A stretch of 64,000 nt of DNA from the NCBI GenBank assembly GCA_013368375.1, contig JAACJP010000040.1:248001-312000 (forward strand), written 5' to 3'. The translations under genes and the position numbers were made by a program. Every line of letters begins with the position of its first letter. The stretch's first letter is position 1. Positions 1 to 11,708 of the stretch are shown piece by piece. This DNA is from Tricholomella constricta (taxonomy: Eukaryota > Basidiomycota > Agaricomycetes > Agaricales > Lyophyllaceae). The notes below the pieces were generated by a model that saw only the letters and a program-made list of their open reading frames with translations, did no database searches and was not told the origin of the DNA.

Positions 1-335
1 AAGCGGAAGATGGCGAGGTGGCGCCTCCGATGCGGCTCGTCCCCCTCGCAAGCTCCGCGCTGCCGTCGATCAAGGAGTTCCTCGCGATGGAGGAGGCTGC
101 GTCTGGCGGTGGGAAGCGGCGGAAGCGGAAGGGTGGGGCCGGTGGTGGTGGTGGTGAGAGGAAGGGAGGCGGGGAGGACGGAGAGGAGGGGAAGAAGCGG
201 GCAGCAGAAGCGAAGGCAGAGAGGGATTATAAAAGGTGCGTCGGGTGTCTTGTCTTTCTTGCGAGCCATCCCTGCTGACCTTGACTTGCTGCGTACAGAC
301 TCAAGAGTTATACAGACAAGAAGGCGGCTTCATGA
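1..335 (+). CDS. C-terminal end of an unidentified lysine/glycine-rich protein (5' truncated by window)
   Basis: The open frame enters from the left edge and runs to about 235. A short intron with a GTGCGT donor at 236 and a TACAG acceptor ending at 298 follows, and a last exon ends in a TGA at 333-335. The tail reads ...IKEFLAMEEAASGG, then a low-complexity K/R/G/E stretch (KRRKRKG, GERKGGGEDGEEGKK), and ends RLKSYTDKKAAS. The basic and acidic low-complexity tail would suit a nuclear or nucleolar protein, but that is inference. No domain is visible in this fragment and I do not recognise the family. It is convergent with ZW10, whose stop lies about 160 bases away. The last-exon join keeps the frame and gives a plausible lysine-rich end. 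Confidence 0.55.
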
Positions 336-495
336 GCCTAATACTGCATATCACACCACGCGGCTTCCTACATATTGAATCCTATTGCAGGATCACCATA
401 AACTAAAAAAATACTGCTATCGACGAGGTATACAGACAGCTCCAGCAACATGAGTAACAAGCATAAAGAGCCCAACCAAGGCACGCACGCCTGCG

Positions 496-3400
496 CTACT
501 GCGTCGGTACGGGGTGCCCGCCCTGCAGCTTTGCGATCGTGTTGGTCCTGAGTGGCGTATCGACAAAGAGTGCGCGGACAAGGCGAATGAGCTCATCGAC
601 TTCAAAGTCCACAAGCGCGCCCTCCTCAAAGAGATACGTAATGTCCACCATGGATGCTTCCTAGACCAGAATAAGAATCCCATGGATAAATTGGATTGCT
701 GGGCACTCACCAGTAGCTCGGAGAGATATGAAAACTTGAGCCACGAGGGAACGTACGCCACCACGAATGATGGCTTGTAAGACACGGCGTTCAGCCCGAG
801 CACATGAGTTTGGGATGGTTGGGGATACACATACCTGTGCGGAATCCTCGACGAAGAGTCCCTCCATCGCGTTGAGGATGCGGCAAAGCTCACTCAGCTG
901 GTGTGACTCGACCTCCGGGATATCAGGGAGCGCCAGGATGTCCGTCAGGATGCGCCTAAGCCCGGCATCGGCGACCATCCCGATGGCGGTGTAGTATTTG
1001 CTCTTCGGGAGGATGCCCTTAAATTGCAATTATTTGTTTGTCAGTGGGAGCAGAATGTAGAGGGAGAAGAAACTGACCTTGAGTCGTTGCGCAAGCCGAC
1101 GGACCTCCTGCAGCACCTGCATAATCGCGCTCTCACACTCGTCGTAGCGGTCTTGCTCTGCCGTGTACGTGAACCCCTGTGCACCCTCCGTCAAAATCTT
1201 GTCCAGAGCCTGTTGCTCTCGTTTCTGGAAAGGAACAAAATAAAATACTAAGCATCAGCGACCTGTGGAGCTCAGAAAAAAGCTACCCGAAGTACTTACG
1301 ACAACATCATGGAACCAACTTTCAGCCAATACCCTAAAACACCTCGCACACTCCCCCATCCGCTCACTAACCACCGCATCCATGTCCCTTAATGACCCCT
1401 TTACGCGCTCCACCTCTCTCGCAAGGAACGTACAATCATTCGCGAACCGCATGCCTTGTTCCGCGCTTGTGAGCTCCTTTGCAAACTTGACAGGATACAA
1501 GGCGCGGTGGAGGTCGAGGACGGCGGGTGCGGAGAACAAGAGGATTGAGCCCAGCGCCGCGCTCTCTGAAGAGGAAGAGAGGAGAGGAGAGGCGGCGAGA
1601 TGCTTGCCCTCTACGAGCACGTCTTCCACGAGGTTGATGATGCGCTTTGTCCGACCTGAGGCGACATACGTTTCCTTGGGTGGCGGGCGCATATCGAGCT
1701 TCGAAGGCCGCTTCGCGGACGAAAGCGGCGCGGAGAGGACGTCGTGCGACGGGCTGGGTGATTTTGATGATGTGGGCGGGGACTGTGATGACGCCGGGGG
1801 GGATGGCGTGGTGGTTGTGAGGGATGTGCCGTTGGCTTGATGCTGCTTCTTGCCCTTGTTAGCAGCCTTTTCGAGACGCGTGGCTACCTTTGGTGAGCTG
1901 ATTGAAGGTGCAGGAGGTGGGCGGGATTCTGTGGGAGATTCGGGCATTGGAAGTTCAGCTTCATCACCGTCACCCCATGGATCGTCCCATGCCGTTTCTT
2001 CTGCAGGAGGCGCGTCCTCGTCATCGTTCCACCCCCAAGCTTCGGACGGGTCAGGCTCGTCGTCGCCATTCATTATTTCTGGCGAAGACGAGGGTTCTGC
2101 AGGCTTTTCCTCTGGGGGTGGTTCTGGCGTTGGCTCTGGTTCGGGTTCTGGTTCGTCGGGAATGATTTCGTCATCAAAGCCCCATCCATCCTCTTCCATT
2201 GTGAAGCTGTCATCGGTCGAATTCACGCCGTCGTCAAAGCCCCAGGCATCCTCTTTCACCGGGCTGATTTCCTCCGCCTGGACAGGAACAACTGCAGGTT
2301 GAAGCTCTGGTGTCACTTCAACTTCAATGACGAACGTGTCAGAAGGGTCCGCCCATGCCATTATTATATCACGAGAGCGGTCAAGAATTTGTAGGCGTCT
2401 CTGGCGTTCGTAATGGCCACTAACACCGTCTGCCCAGGCTTTCACGGGTCTGTCGTTTGTCTCGTTACCCAGAACATCAACGAGTATTTTGTCTTCAAAA
2501 GCAAGAGCTTTTTTTAGGACCTCCAGAAACGGAGGGAGAAGCTCGTACGATGACGGGAGGAAAGGAATTAGAAGGTTGTTGAGAAGGCTTGTCGTTGTTG
2601 GTTTGCAGAGCGAGCGCGTGAAGAGTGTCGTTTGTGAAAGCGGAAGGCATGGAAAAAAATGAGTGGATAAGTAGTTGAAAAGCGTTGAAAGGTTTTCGAG
2701 CCGGATGGTAGAAATCTCTTCGTTGGGTGGCAAGGGAATCAGTGAGAATTTGTGCTCCAAAGCACCAGATGAAACCGTCGTTGCTGCGGCTGGCTGCTTG
2801 AGGATATAATCAATGAACTGGTTCGTAAGATCACGCCGTAGTGTCGTCAGATGGTTCGACAAGGAGCTTGCGGAGAGCGATGCAAGGATAGACGAAAGAG
2901 AAAGCACCGCTTCGGACTCTCGGACTGGGAAAATAATTTCATTCATATGATAGTATACATATTGTGCACGAAATTTACCTTGTACGGAAGAATGAATTAT
3001 GAATTCGTGGTGCGAAATGATAACACTTCTCGTGTATGCCTCGCTGAGCTGTTCTTCGTTCCGCGCTTGGGCTGCACGGAATTTGCGCTAAGAGAAGGAC
3101 GTTAGTAAGAGTAGAGAACTTGAGCAGATGTACGACTCACTCTCACGTCTCCCATCACATTCGTCTCATTCAGATGCGCAGGGGTTCCTTGAAGTAAACT
3201 TTCCATCTCGCCGCACAAATCAACGGCTTCAGGCAATCTCCCAGCGTGAATGAGGCCCTCGAGGGAATTCAGAGTAGTTTTACACTTCAGTAGATGAGAG
3301 AGTGCGTCGCGTTCAACCTGTGTATCCATTGCCTCTTGAGCTAACTCGGCATGTTTCGTGAGGTTGTCAATGAGTGTTGGAATGAGCCCTGTCTGTAAAC

Positions 3401-3794
3401 TTTATTAGCTAAGGGAATCAGACTCAACTGAATGACGCACTTCTGGATTGGAAACCGACTCGCTGAGAGAATCCACATTTGTAGTCAAGGTCTGCAAACG
3501 TTCCTGGACGGACTTGGACGCTGCCAGCTGCCGTTGGAATTCCGGAAGATCGCTCTGTATACGCCCATGTATACGTTCCTGTATGAAGCTCCATAGTCAA
3601 GGACAGAACAGTATTTATGCCAGTGTAAGTACCTTGGTGGATTTGATAGTCTGTTCCAGCTCGGAAAGCCAGGACTTCGCCAACGCCGAGTTCAATGTCT
3701 GATTAGTTGCAGCATCAATTTTAGATAGAATCTGGGACGAGACATCCTGGGGGTTTGGCCGGCGAGGAAGGTGAGAAGGTATGGGGAAAGCCAT
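496..3794 (-). CDS. ZW10: ZW10/Dsl1-type vesicle tethering protein (kinetochore/Golgi-ER)
   Basis: ZW10-family proteins belong to the Dsl1/NRZ complex that tethers Golgi-derived COPI vesicles at the ER; in animals ZW10 also acts at kinetochores. The start is the ATG at 3794 (MAFPIPSHLPRR); the upstream in-frame start is only a TTG. The N-terminal part (NSALAKSWLSELEQTIKSTK) and the repeated coiled-coil exons fit the ZW10 N-terminus. The largest exon (about 1255-2940) carries the middle region, and the C-terminal exons (ADAGLRRILTDILALPDIPE, SHQLSELCRILNAMEGLF) are highly family-typical. The CDS ends VPTQ, TAG at 496-498. About residue 400-520 there is a long acidic insert with four tryptophan clusters (AWGFDD, GWGFDD, AWGWNDD, AWDDPWGD) and an EP-repeat; see findings. 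It is divergent from EMC5, with about 83 bases between the start codons. Confidence 0.9.
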
Positions 3795-3877
3795 GAATTT
3801 GCCAAAGTGGCCGTCAGTGGACAAGCGTCAGCGCCACGTGCATGGACGCGTCCAGGACTCCGTTTCCAACCCTCATC

Positions 3878-4447
3878 ATGACCGGCCGACTTTTCCTTCT
3901 TTTGGCGACACTTGCCATCTTTCATGGTCAGAACACTTCCTGAGCATATTACAACTGTAGCAAACTCATACTCAACGTTACAGCGGCTTATTCCACTTAT
4001 GAACGTCAGCGGCCTCCGTAGCATTTGGACTGAACCTTGTCTCTGATCAATTCACCTAGATCTCTCCCATTTGAAAGCTCTTGGACGGCCTGGAGGATCT
4101 CTACCCCAGAGTGTGAGTTTGAATCTACCATATAACTTCAGAGTGCCCTTGGTCATGGAGCTGATGTTCATCCAAAATACAGATCATTCTTGAAACACTT
4201 GTTGGCCTAGTACTTGGAATCCTTGGCGCATCTCTGAACGCTCCTGAGCTAAAGGAAATAACTTGGGCCAGCGAAATGCAGAAGCAGTGCGTAACGTTCT
4301 TTGAATTTATCGCCATGTCCTGCTTATGATATTCGCCTCAGTAAAATCGACGAAATGGATTCACGACTGGGGTTCGCGAGCTTCGTCACGCGGGGACGTA
4401 ATATCCTCTCTTCATCCTCGAAATCCTCTGCCAAGGAAATACAATAG
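3878..4447 (+). CDS. EMC5: ER membrane protein complex subunit 5 (EMC5/MMGT family)
   Basis: EMC5 is a small subunit of the ER membrane protein complex, which inserts transmembrane segments into the ER membrane. Five exons (3878-3926, 3984-4004, 4060-4112, 4183-4286, 4342-4447) join in frame to about 110 residues, the usual family length. There are two hydrophobic segments: MTGRLFLLLATLAIFHAAYS at the N-terminus and LETLVGLVLGILGAS in the middle. Family hallmarks follow: LKEITWASEM and KIDEMDSRLGFASFV. Exon 2 is only 21 bases. An in-frame ATG at 3842 would add 12 residues; the 3878 ATG is preferred because it starts directly before the first membrane segment. It is divergent from ZW10 and probably shares its promoter region. 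Confidence 0.9.
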
Positions 4448-4925
4448 GTCATTGCAGCGCGATTTCACGCGCACCCTCCACTTCCAGGAACACTCCGGCC
4501 TGAGGGTGGATGAGCTCTCCCGTATGTTTAAAGAGTCGCTAGGATGACAGGCCCAATTGTCCTCGTCGCTCGTGCACCACTCCAAGGCGCGGTGGACCTC
4601 CCTGTATCACATACATATACCTTAAACGTCTAGATGTACGCAATGCAAAAAAATTACAAATACTTTAAAGCCACGGATGATCGAAAAAAATAGCAGACGC
4701 CAAGGCCTGAAGTGCCTAGGCGTGAATGGCCAAAAAAATCGTCATTTCGGCTTCTACGGTTGTTGACTCCCAACGTGCATTCATCGTGCCAGAGTGACCG
4801 AGCGTGATCCACATAACTCCCTTTGTCCTAGTATTCGCTCACACCATTGCCTCCTTTCCCATCTGCACCTCAACTCTCTCTCCATCCACACGCAGGACGA
4901 GTGAAATCTTGTCCGACGACTTCCC
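4448..4925. other. Intergenic region between EMC5 and the zinc transporter
   Basis: About 480 bases without a convincing coding frame. It contains short A-runs near 4648-4690 and 4730. It should hold the EMC5 3' UTR and the promoter of the transporter. I see no RNA gene or repeat. Confidence 0.4.
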
Positions 4926-6748
4926 ATGAAGAACACGACGCGTATTGGAGTGGTGCTCTGCATCAGCATTGCATTCTTTCTTGCCGAGATCGTAGGCGCG
5001 TGTGTCGTATGCTGATCCTCGTGTACATTTACTGAAGCTCGATTCCAGTGGGGTTCCGTACTAGGAGTCTTGCGCTCATTGCAGATGCCGTGCGTATGCA
5101 AATAACTTCTCTTTATAACCCTGCCCTGACACCCATTACGCGCCCCAGTTTCACTACCTTAACGTGAGTTTTGTCGTCAATCATTGTTCTGAGCAGAGCT
5201 TGCTGACAGTCATGCGCCTAGGATATCGTGGCATAGTGAGGATTATCGGGTCTCCTATCCATTTCTTTATTGACGCAACTATCCAAAGCGCAATTGCATT
5301 TATTGCCGCACACGTACGTTTATCGGCTCTCTCTCCACCTACACCGCAACTCATAGCAAACTACCTCCATAGCTCCACGAGAAAGGGAGGCATGTACGTT
5401 GCCCCTCAATGGACCTTTCGAACGAATTCTCATGAAGACTTTGTCCTCAGAATGTCAACTTTACATATGCCTTTCATCGCGCCGAACTCGTTGGTACGCC
5501 ACACATCTTGCTATCTCCCGAGTAGCCTCTCACCTCTACCTGCACTCTAGGTGCCTTTTTCAATGGTGTCTTCCTGCTCGCGCTCGCGCTCTCCATCTTC
5601 CTCCAATCCATCGAGCGTTTCGTCAATGTTGAGCATGTAGACTCACCCGTTCAAATTCTCATCATCGGGTCCATTGGCCTCTGCCTAAACATCATCAGTG
5701 CCCTAGTCATTCACGGTATGAGAGGTCGTTCTCCCATTTTTGCAGTAAATTTGACATCACTCGCAGACCACGGCGGCCACGGCCATGGTAACCAGGCCAT
5801 AGCGTTGGCTGTCAGTGACGATGCTGAGGAGAATATACCACGGGATGACATCGTATGTTATTCTACCCTCGTTATCGCGACGGCAAAGCATTCTTAAAAT
5901 TCTTATCCAGCACGCGCTACACAACCATACCATTGATCCACCAATCATCGTGCCCCAACATAACCTGAACCTTGTCGGCGTGATGGTCCACCTTTTCGGT
6001 GATGCCGTTAACAGTGCGTGTTCCCCACCTGTATCTGTCGAATGATGAGCCTAATATAATTCGACCTCTGCAGACATTGCTGTGATGATCTCGGCGGTCA
6101 TCATCTGGAAGGTCCAATCCCCGCACCGCTTCTATGCCGATCCCGCTGTCTCTCTTGCTATTAGTCTCGTCATCTTCGCCAGTGCAATCCCAATGAGTAA
6201 GTCAACAACTTCTTTACCTTGTGGCGCGGCTTACCCGCTTCCTTAGCTTTGAAGTCAGGCCGAATTCTTCTTGAGGCGGCCCCACTTTTCTTGGACTTGG
6301 AGAAAGTCAAGGATGACCTTCTATCGGTTCGCTAATCTCTTCACATCTTTACCTGGAAGTCGTTAAACATATCCCTTTCCTCCAGATACCAAACGTGCTC
6401 TCCGTGCATGATCTCCATGTATGGCATCTTTCGCAGTCGTGAGTCTCTCAGCCATATCCATATTTACCATCTATTTATCGCACCTACAGAGTGATTCTAG
6501 CCACTCTTCACGTCTGCGTGCCTGTTGGGACCTCCCTCGAGGAGTGGGAAAAGACCGAACAATACCTCCAGCACTGCTTCTCGGCCTACGGTATCAGCCA
6601 TGTCACCATCTCCCCCGAGATCCAACGCGACAGCCAGGTGCAGACACTGACCAATGACGTGCCTTTCCTGGGCGGCTGCCGGCTGCCATCTCAAGATGAA
6701 TTTGGGTGCGACGTCAACGATCTGAAGAACCGGAAGCCCACTGTCTAG
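4926..6748 (+). CDS. Cation diffusion facilitator (Zrc1/Cot1-like zinc transporter)
   Basis: CDF transporters exchange cytosolic zinc for protons and usually load the vacuole or secretory compartments. The joined protein starts MKNTTRIGVVLCISIAFFLA (membrane segment 1). It then shows the zinc-site motif H-x3-D in segment 2 (FHYLND) and again in segment 5 (VHLFGDAVN). Between them lies a short histidine-rich loop (HGGHGHGN), then AVSLAISLVIFASAIP and a cytosolic C-terminal domain (VLSVHDLHVWHLS, ILATLHVCV), which is typical of the family. It ends ...KNRKPTV, TAG at 6746-6748. The N-terminal third is cut into exons of about 74, 52, 15, 14, 25, 21 and 43 bases; all joins keep frame and give family-like sequence. 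The histidine loop is shorter than in yeast Zrc1, so metal range cannot be told from sequence. Confidence 0.88.
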
Positions 6749-6975
6749 TCTTTCTGTCGGGTTCGATATATAGATGCGGGCACTGATGTGCTTTCCATGT
6801 ATTTTTTGGTATCTTTCTATATATAATCAACATGTTTGTTGTAGACTGATCATGTCGATGTATCTCGCAGCCGTCAGTGGCTTGCTGATGATGGTATTTC
6901 ACGACTTTGACTCGAAATTCAGAGCAATGATATGAGCAATGATATGCGGAAAGACGGCGATGGTATTTAGCCGGT

Positions 6976-8369
6976 TCAGTTAGTCTTGGCAGAAAGCTCC
7001 ACAGCGTTTTTAAATGCGCCCAGGAGAGCCGTCAACTGGATCTTCTCACTCGCCCCCGTGGATAGACGATGTCTAAAGGCGACAATCGATTGAGTATAAA
7101 CATTCTGGAACACAGCGGGAAGAGTTAATACATACTCTGTCGTAGCTAGGTGGTCGAGCAGGTAAACTCTTGCGTGTGGCTTCAGGTCGATTGTCTCGAC
7201 GTATTCATATGCGCCAGTTAGGAGGTCCTGCAAAGCAAGGCCCCTCTCCGTTTTCATGGTCGAGATCACTTTGCGGTCCTCTCAGCCTGAAGAAAGCCAA
7301 GTAAGGATGCAGGTAACGTACTCTGGTAAGAAGTCGTGAATTCGTCAGAAAGCATCGAATTGACGATAGTTTCGATGTCAGTGGGATGGGGATTTCCGGT
7401 GCAGTTATAGATCTCAGTTTCCCCTGTGATGTCGTACGCCGCATGACAGGCCTGTAACACATTAAGAGCGCGGCGCATGTCGCCTTTGGACAGTTTGAGG
7501 AGCGCTTGCTTGCCATCGTCCGTCAGGTTGACTCTGACAACGTAGGCGACATGATCAGAGGAGCGCTAATATTGGTGTGAAAGAGAAATACTTTTCTGCT
7601 TCCACGACTGTGGTAACTCTCTTCTCAACTTCTACGATTGGAAGGGGGGAGAACCTAAACCGAGTGCACCGGCTCTGAATGGCTGGCGTGATCTTGTTGA
7701 CGTAGTTGCAAATAATGCAGAAGCGAACGTTCTTAGTGTACTGTTCGATGACACGGCGGAGAGCAGCTTGGGCTTGCTGGGTCATCATATCAGCCTCATC
7801 GAGGATGATGAGTTTGTAGCCTTTTGAGAAGAGTGTTCGTGTTTCGGCAAACTGCTTGATTTGTTCCCGGACGACATCTATACCACGTTCATCTGACGCG
7901 TTAAGCTGAAGCGTATTTAGCGTGAAGTAACTCTTGACTTTAAAGAGCACACACCTCAAGAATCTGCTTGCGATAATCCGCCCCATATATTCGTCTAGCC
8001 ACAGCAAGAATTGTCGACGTCTTTCCGGTCCCAGGAGGTCCATAGAAGAGTAGATGTGGCAACCTATTTTTCTGTATGAACTTTTCGACTGTTTGAGGAT
8101 GAGTGTTGTGAGCAGAACATATTGGATGCTGCACTCACTCGTGCTCGTTATGTCTTTGTGCGAGACCACGTCATCCAATGTCACTGGTCGATACTTTTCC
8201 ACCCTAAGTCCCGGTAAGGTGTCCGTAATGCATGGAGAGCATGATATCGTTACCAAGGTAGGTTATCATTTTCGTATGGTTGTTCACGGTCAACTGCCTT
8301 TCCTTTGCCCTTATCCAGAGCTGGAATGGGCTCTACATCCATCATGGTCGTATCTTCGTCGCTGTACAT
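6976..8369 (-). CDS. RFC3: Replication factor C small subunit (Rfc3; RFC5 in human)
   Basis: This is an AAA+ subunit of the clamp loader that opens PCNA and loads it at primer-template junctions. The start ATG is at 8367-8369 ([16 protein letters not shown]), followed by [18 protein letters not shown] across an intron. Walker A is [12 protein letters not shown], Walker B is [10 protein letters not shown], the sensor/RFC-box region contains [17 protein letters not shown], and the SRC motif is [11 protein letters not shown]. The wording [14 protein letters not shown] and the C-terminal collar ([11 protein letters not shown]...[19 protein letters not shown]) fit Rfc3 rather than Rfc2, 4 or 5. 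The CDS stops at 6976. It is divergent from UBI3, about 260 bases apart. A gene for DNA polymerase delta, which works with the loaded clamp, lies 36 kb away but is not linked functionally by position. Confidence 0.93.
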
Positions 8370-8627
8370 GGCTATTCAGCGGATTTTTTCAGGTTAGAAG
8401 TGTTGTATGGGCAAGAAGTTCACGCAAGTGAGCAGGCAGAGACAAGTTATCGACGCGTCTCTCGCGACGCGCCAATTCACGATCTTTGTGCATGTTTGTC
8501 CGTCACGTGGGCTTAAACCTTAAAATTGGTTACAAGTATCAACAGAAAACGGCCTGCTGACATACGGCTCTTGCTTTCTCAAAGACTCCATCGTTGATAT
8601 CGTTGGACAGATAAGGCGTCCGCAACC

Positions 8628-9331
<704 letters not shown>

Positions 9332-9652
9332 ATGCCTCTTGTATGGTGACTCGCCGGCCTCGTAGTACATTGCACCTTGATCTGTATCATCACAATGGAA
9401 TACACCGGTGTTTGACGTGATCGTATCTCCGTTTTGAATGAATTTTGAAAGAGAGATCTAATGTCTGGATGTGATTGTGGCTATTGAAATCGACAATGCG
9501 GTCTATCTATATGATGGCCCTAATAAAAGTATGTACGGGGCAACTATCTACATGTCTAAGGCTTCTAAATATCTAGAATCATCTAAAAAGTGATTATCTA
9601 CAGTATGTCTATGAGTAACCGGTGGTTCCGTCCAAAGGAGGTCCATGTAAGT
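9332..9652. other. Convergent 3' region between UBI3 and the F-box gene
   Basis: About 320 bases between two convergent stop codons. It has AT-rich stretches (CTAATAAAAGTATG near 9519), compatible with polyadenylation of UBI3. No gene is visible. Confidence 0.4.
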
Positions 9653-11265
9653 CTAAAGTGAAGCCAAAGCCTGGGGGGACGACGCCAAGCGAAGCCTCTG
9701 TAACGCGTCCCGTATCCTGCCCCATTCCTCTTCACGCTCCGGAAGCCCATCAACCTCGATCAGCGAGGGGAACAGTCGGTGGAGATATCTCGCTACCTGT
9801 TCAGGGTCCGACGTTGAGGTGCACGCAAGCGTCAACCTCATCAAGGCATGCTGTCTGGGAACGGCTGCAAGGATGGTCGCTGACTCGATCCCGGATATAT
9901 CAGCCGACATAACAAGCGCCTCAAGTTTTGGTGCCCTGGTAGCCAATGCGTTCAGCGACAGGAAAGTCGGCAATTTGGCCTGACCTGACGGGAGAGTCGT
10001 GCCGATATCGAGGTGCCGGAGCTCTGGCCAGGCAGTGACCAGAGTCGTCATCTCCTCATCGGATACGGCGGGCGGGAGTGTGGTATCAAAGACCACATGG
10101 CGGAGGTGGCGCAAGGATCGCAAGGTTTTCAGGTCATCAAAGGGTATCGGGGTATTCGTTTTGGATGCTCCTGGAGAGGGACCGAGGGTATCGGCGCTGG
10201 GGGCGCTCTCTATGTCCACATCGTCTAGCTCGATGTGGTGTTCTAACGTAAGATTTTGCAAGGTATTGGCCGCTTTGTAACAAATTGCTTTGAAGATGTT
10301 GCTCCAGGCAACAGATACGCCTGATGGGTCCTCCGCTTCTACACGGAGCGTATGAAGGGTGTCCGCAGGTATATTGTTTATTATCAGCTCGAGCACGGGC
10401 GTATGAGCGCGCATCCGGAGTATTTTTAGCGAAGGAAATACAGGAAGATCCTGAATACGAAGGGCATCGGAGAGATCGTCGGCATCAAGGTGTCCCGCGT
10501 GCAATTCTAGCTCGGAAAGGTTTGGGAACGTTGCTACAGCCAAAAGGACTTCCATGGTTAATGAAGAACCCAGACGGAGAGAAAGGGTGTGGAGATTCCG
10601 CATCGACGTTACCAGACCTAACAGGTTCTGGGTAATCGAACCCCGAATACTAAGACGTTGAAGGTCTGGTGCGATCCTGACGACTTCTTGGAGGTACTGG
10701 CGGATATGTTCATTTGAGGTATGCGAGCCCCTCGATTTAAAGCCGAGGTCGAGGTCAAGGTTGGCAAGCTTATCAGATAAGCTAAGACATGCTTGAATTA
10801 TGTCGCAGTTGGAAGTCGAGATTTGCGCCGAGCGCAGGGATGGAAGAAGCGCGACAGGATGAGCAAGTGCGCCGTTTTCGGTGGTTAGGAGAGATAGGAT
10901 GGCTGGGTGCACCTTGACATTTTGTCGGTGGGCGATATACTTCACTCGTCTAGCATACAGATGGAAGCGAGTCAAGTCTGGCGATATGTTCGTTTGCTCG
11001 AGAACCTGAAAGATGCTTGTTGGGTATCATTTCTTTAAACATCGCACACAAGTTCGCTTACATATATTCCGTTGACCAGTTGAACGCTCGGAATTAAGTG
11101 TAGCAAAGGCGCGATGGAGAATAGACGTGTCCAAAGGTAGTCCAGTGCTGGGCCCTCCCATGCCCGACAGCTCCTAGCCAGCGCGTTGAGTGTTCCAAGT
11201 CCGTCCTCCAAGGAGCCTTGGAAAATGTGACGTATAATTTCGTCGATTAGCAGGGCCCGCTGCAT
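9653..11265 (-). CDS. F-box-like protein with leucine-rich repeat region
   Basis: Two large exons are separated by an intron near 10985-11040. The N-terminus (ATG at 11265) reads MQRALLIDEIIRHIFQGS, then ALARSCRAWEGPALDYLW. This matches the F-box-like motif common in Agaricomycetes, which bridges substrate receptors to Skp1 in SCF ubiquitin ligases. The rest is a long alternation of leucine-rich segments (LQRLSIRGSI, LHTLSLRLGS, LSELELHAGH, LRHLDIGTTL, LEALVMSADI), spaced like degenerate LRR units. It ends ...ASSPQALASL, stop at 9653. Length is about 510 residues. The substrate cannot be inferred. These proteins form large, fast-evolving families in mushroom genomes, so a specific orthologue name is not warranted. 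Confidence 0.8.
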
Positions 11266-11708
11266 CTTCGACCGAGATAAATTTATAGGATGGGCACACT
11301 GTATGCGTTCTAGGCTGCAGTGAAATCTAGAGGTGGAAGGGGGAGAACAACGTTGCGGTCAACGCGCCCGAAAAACGAATAGAAAATGAATAGCGGCTCG
11401 GAGTTGATGGCATAAATTTTTGGGAAAGTCGAAATCTGATTGGCTGGAAATGATCGAAAACCCGAAGGGTCCTCACTCGTCTGACTGCCTGGTCGCCTTG
11501 TTGACTGGCTGTCTTGGCCAATCCCCTCAAACTACGTTGCGTAATATGCATATGGATAATCAAGGGCTTGCTGTCCTCCTCACCACGATGAATAATCTTG
11601 GGCCTCCCTTCAAGCCGAAAGATACTGATTAAAGGGTCTGTGGTCGGGTAAGTAAAAGTATGATGACACTCCCAAGCTAATCTACGCCATACGAAGGACG
11701 CGAGTCCC
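11266..11708. other. Intergenic region upstream of the F-box gene
   Basis: About 440 bases between the F-box start and the dynein stop codon. Open frames on both strands here are short and lack recognisable protein patterns. It probably holds the F-box promoter and the dynein 3' UTR. Confidence 0.35.

Noticed and set aside
1850..2302. Ser/Gly-rich plus-strand frame
   Set aside because: Mirror of the acidic/proline insert of ZW10 on the other strand.
6924..6947. Short tandem duplication GAGCAATGATAT upstream of RFC3's stop
   Set aside because: Only two 12-base copies in a 3' region; too short to interpret.
9999..10635. Plus-strand frames opposite the LRR gene
   Set aside because: Shadows of the long minus-strand LRR exon; no domain pattern.
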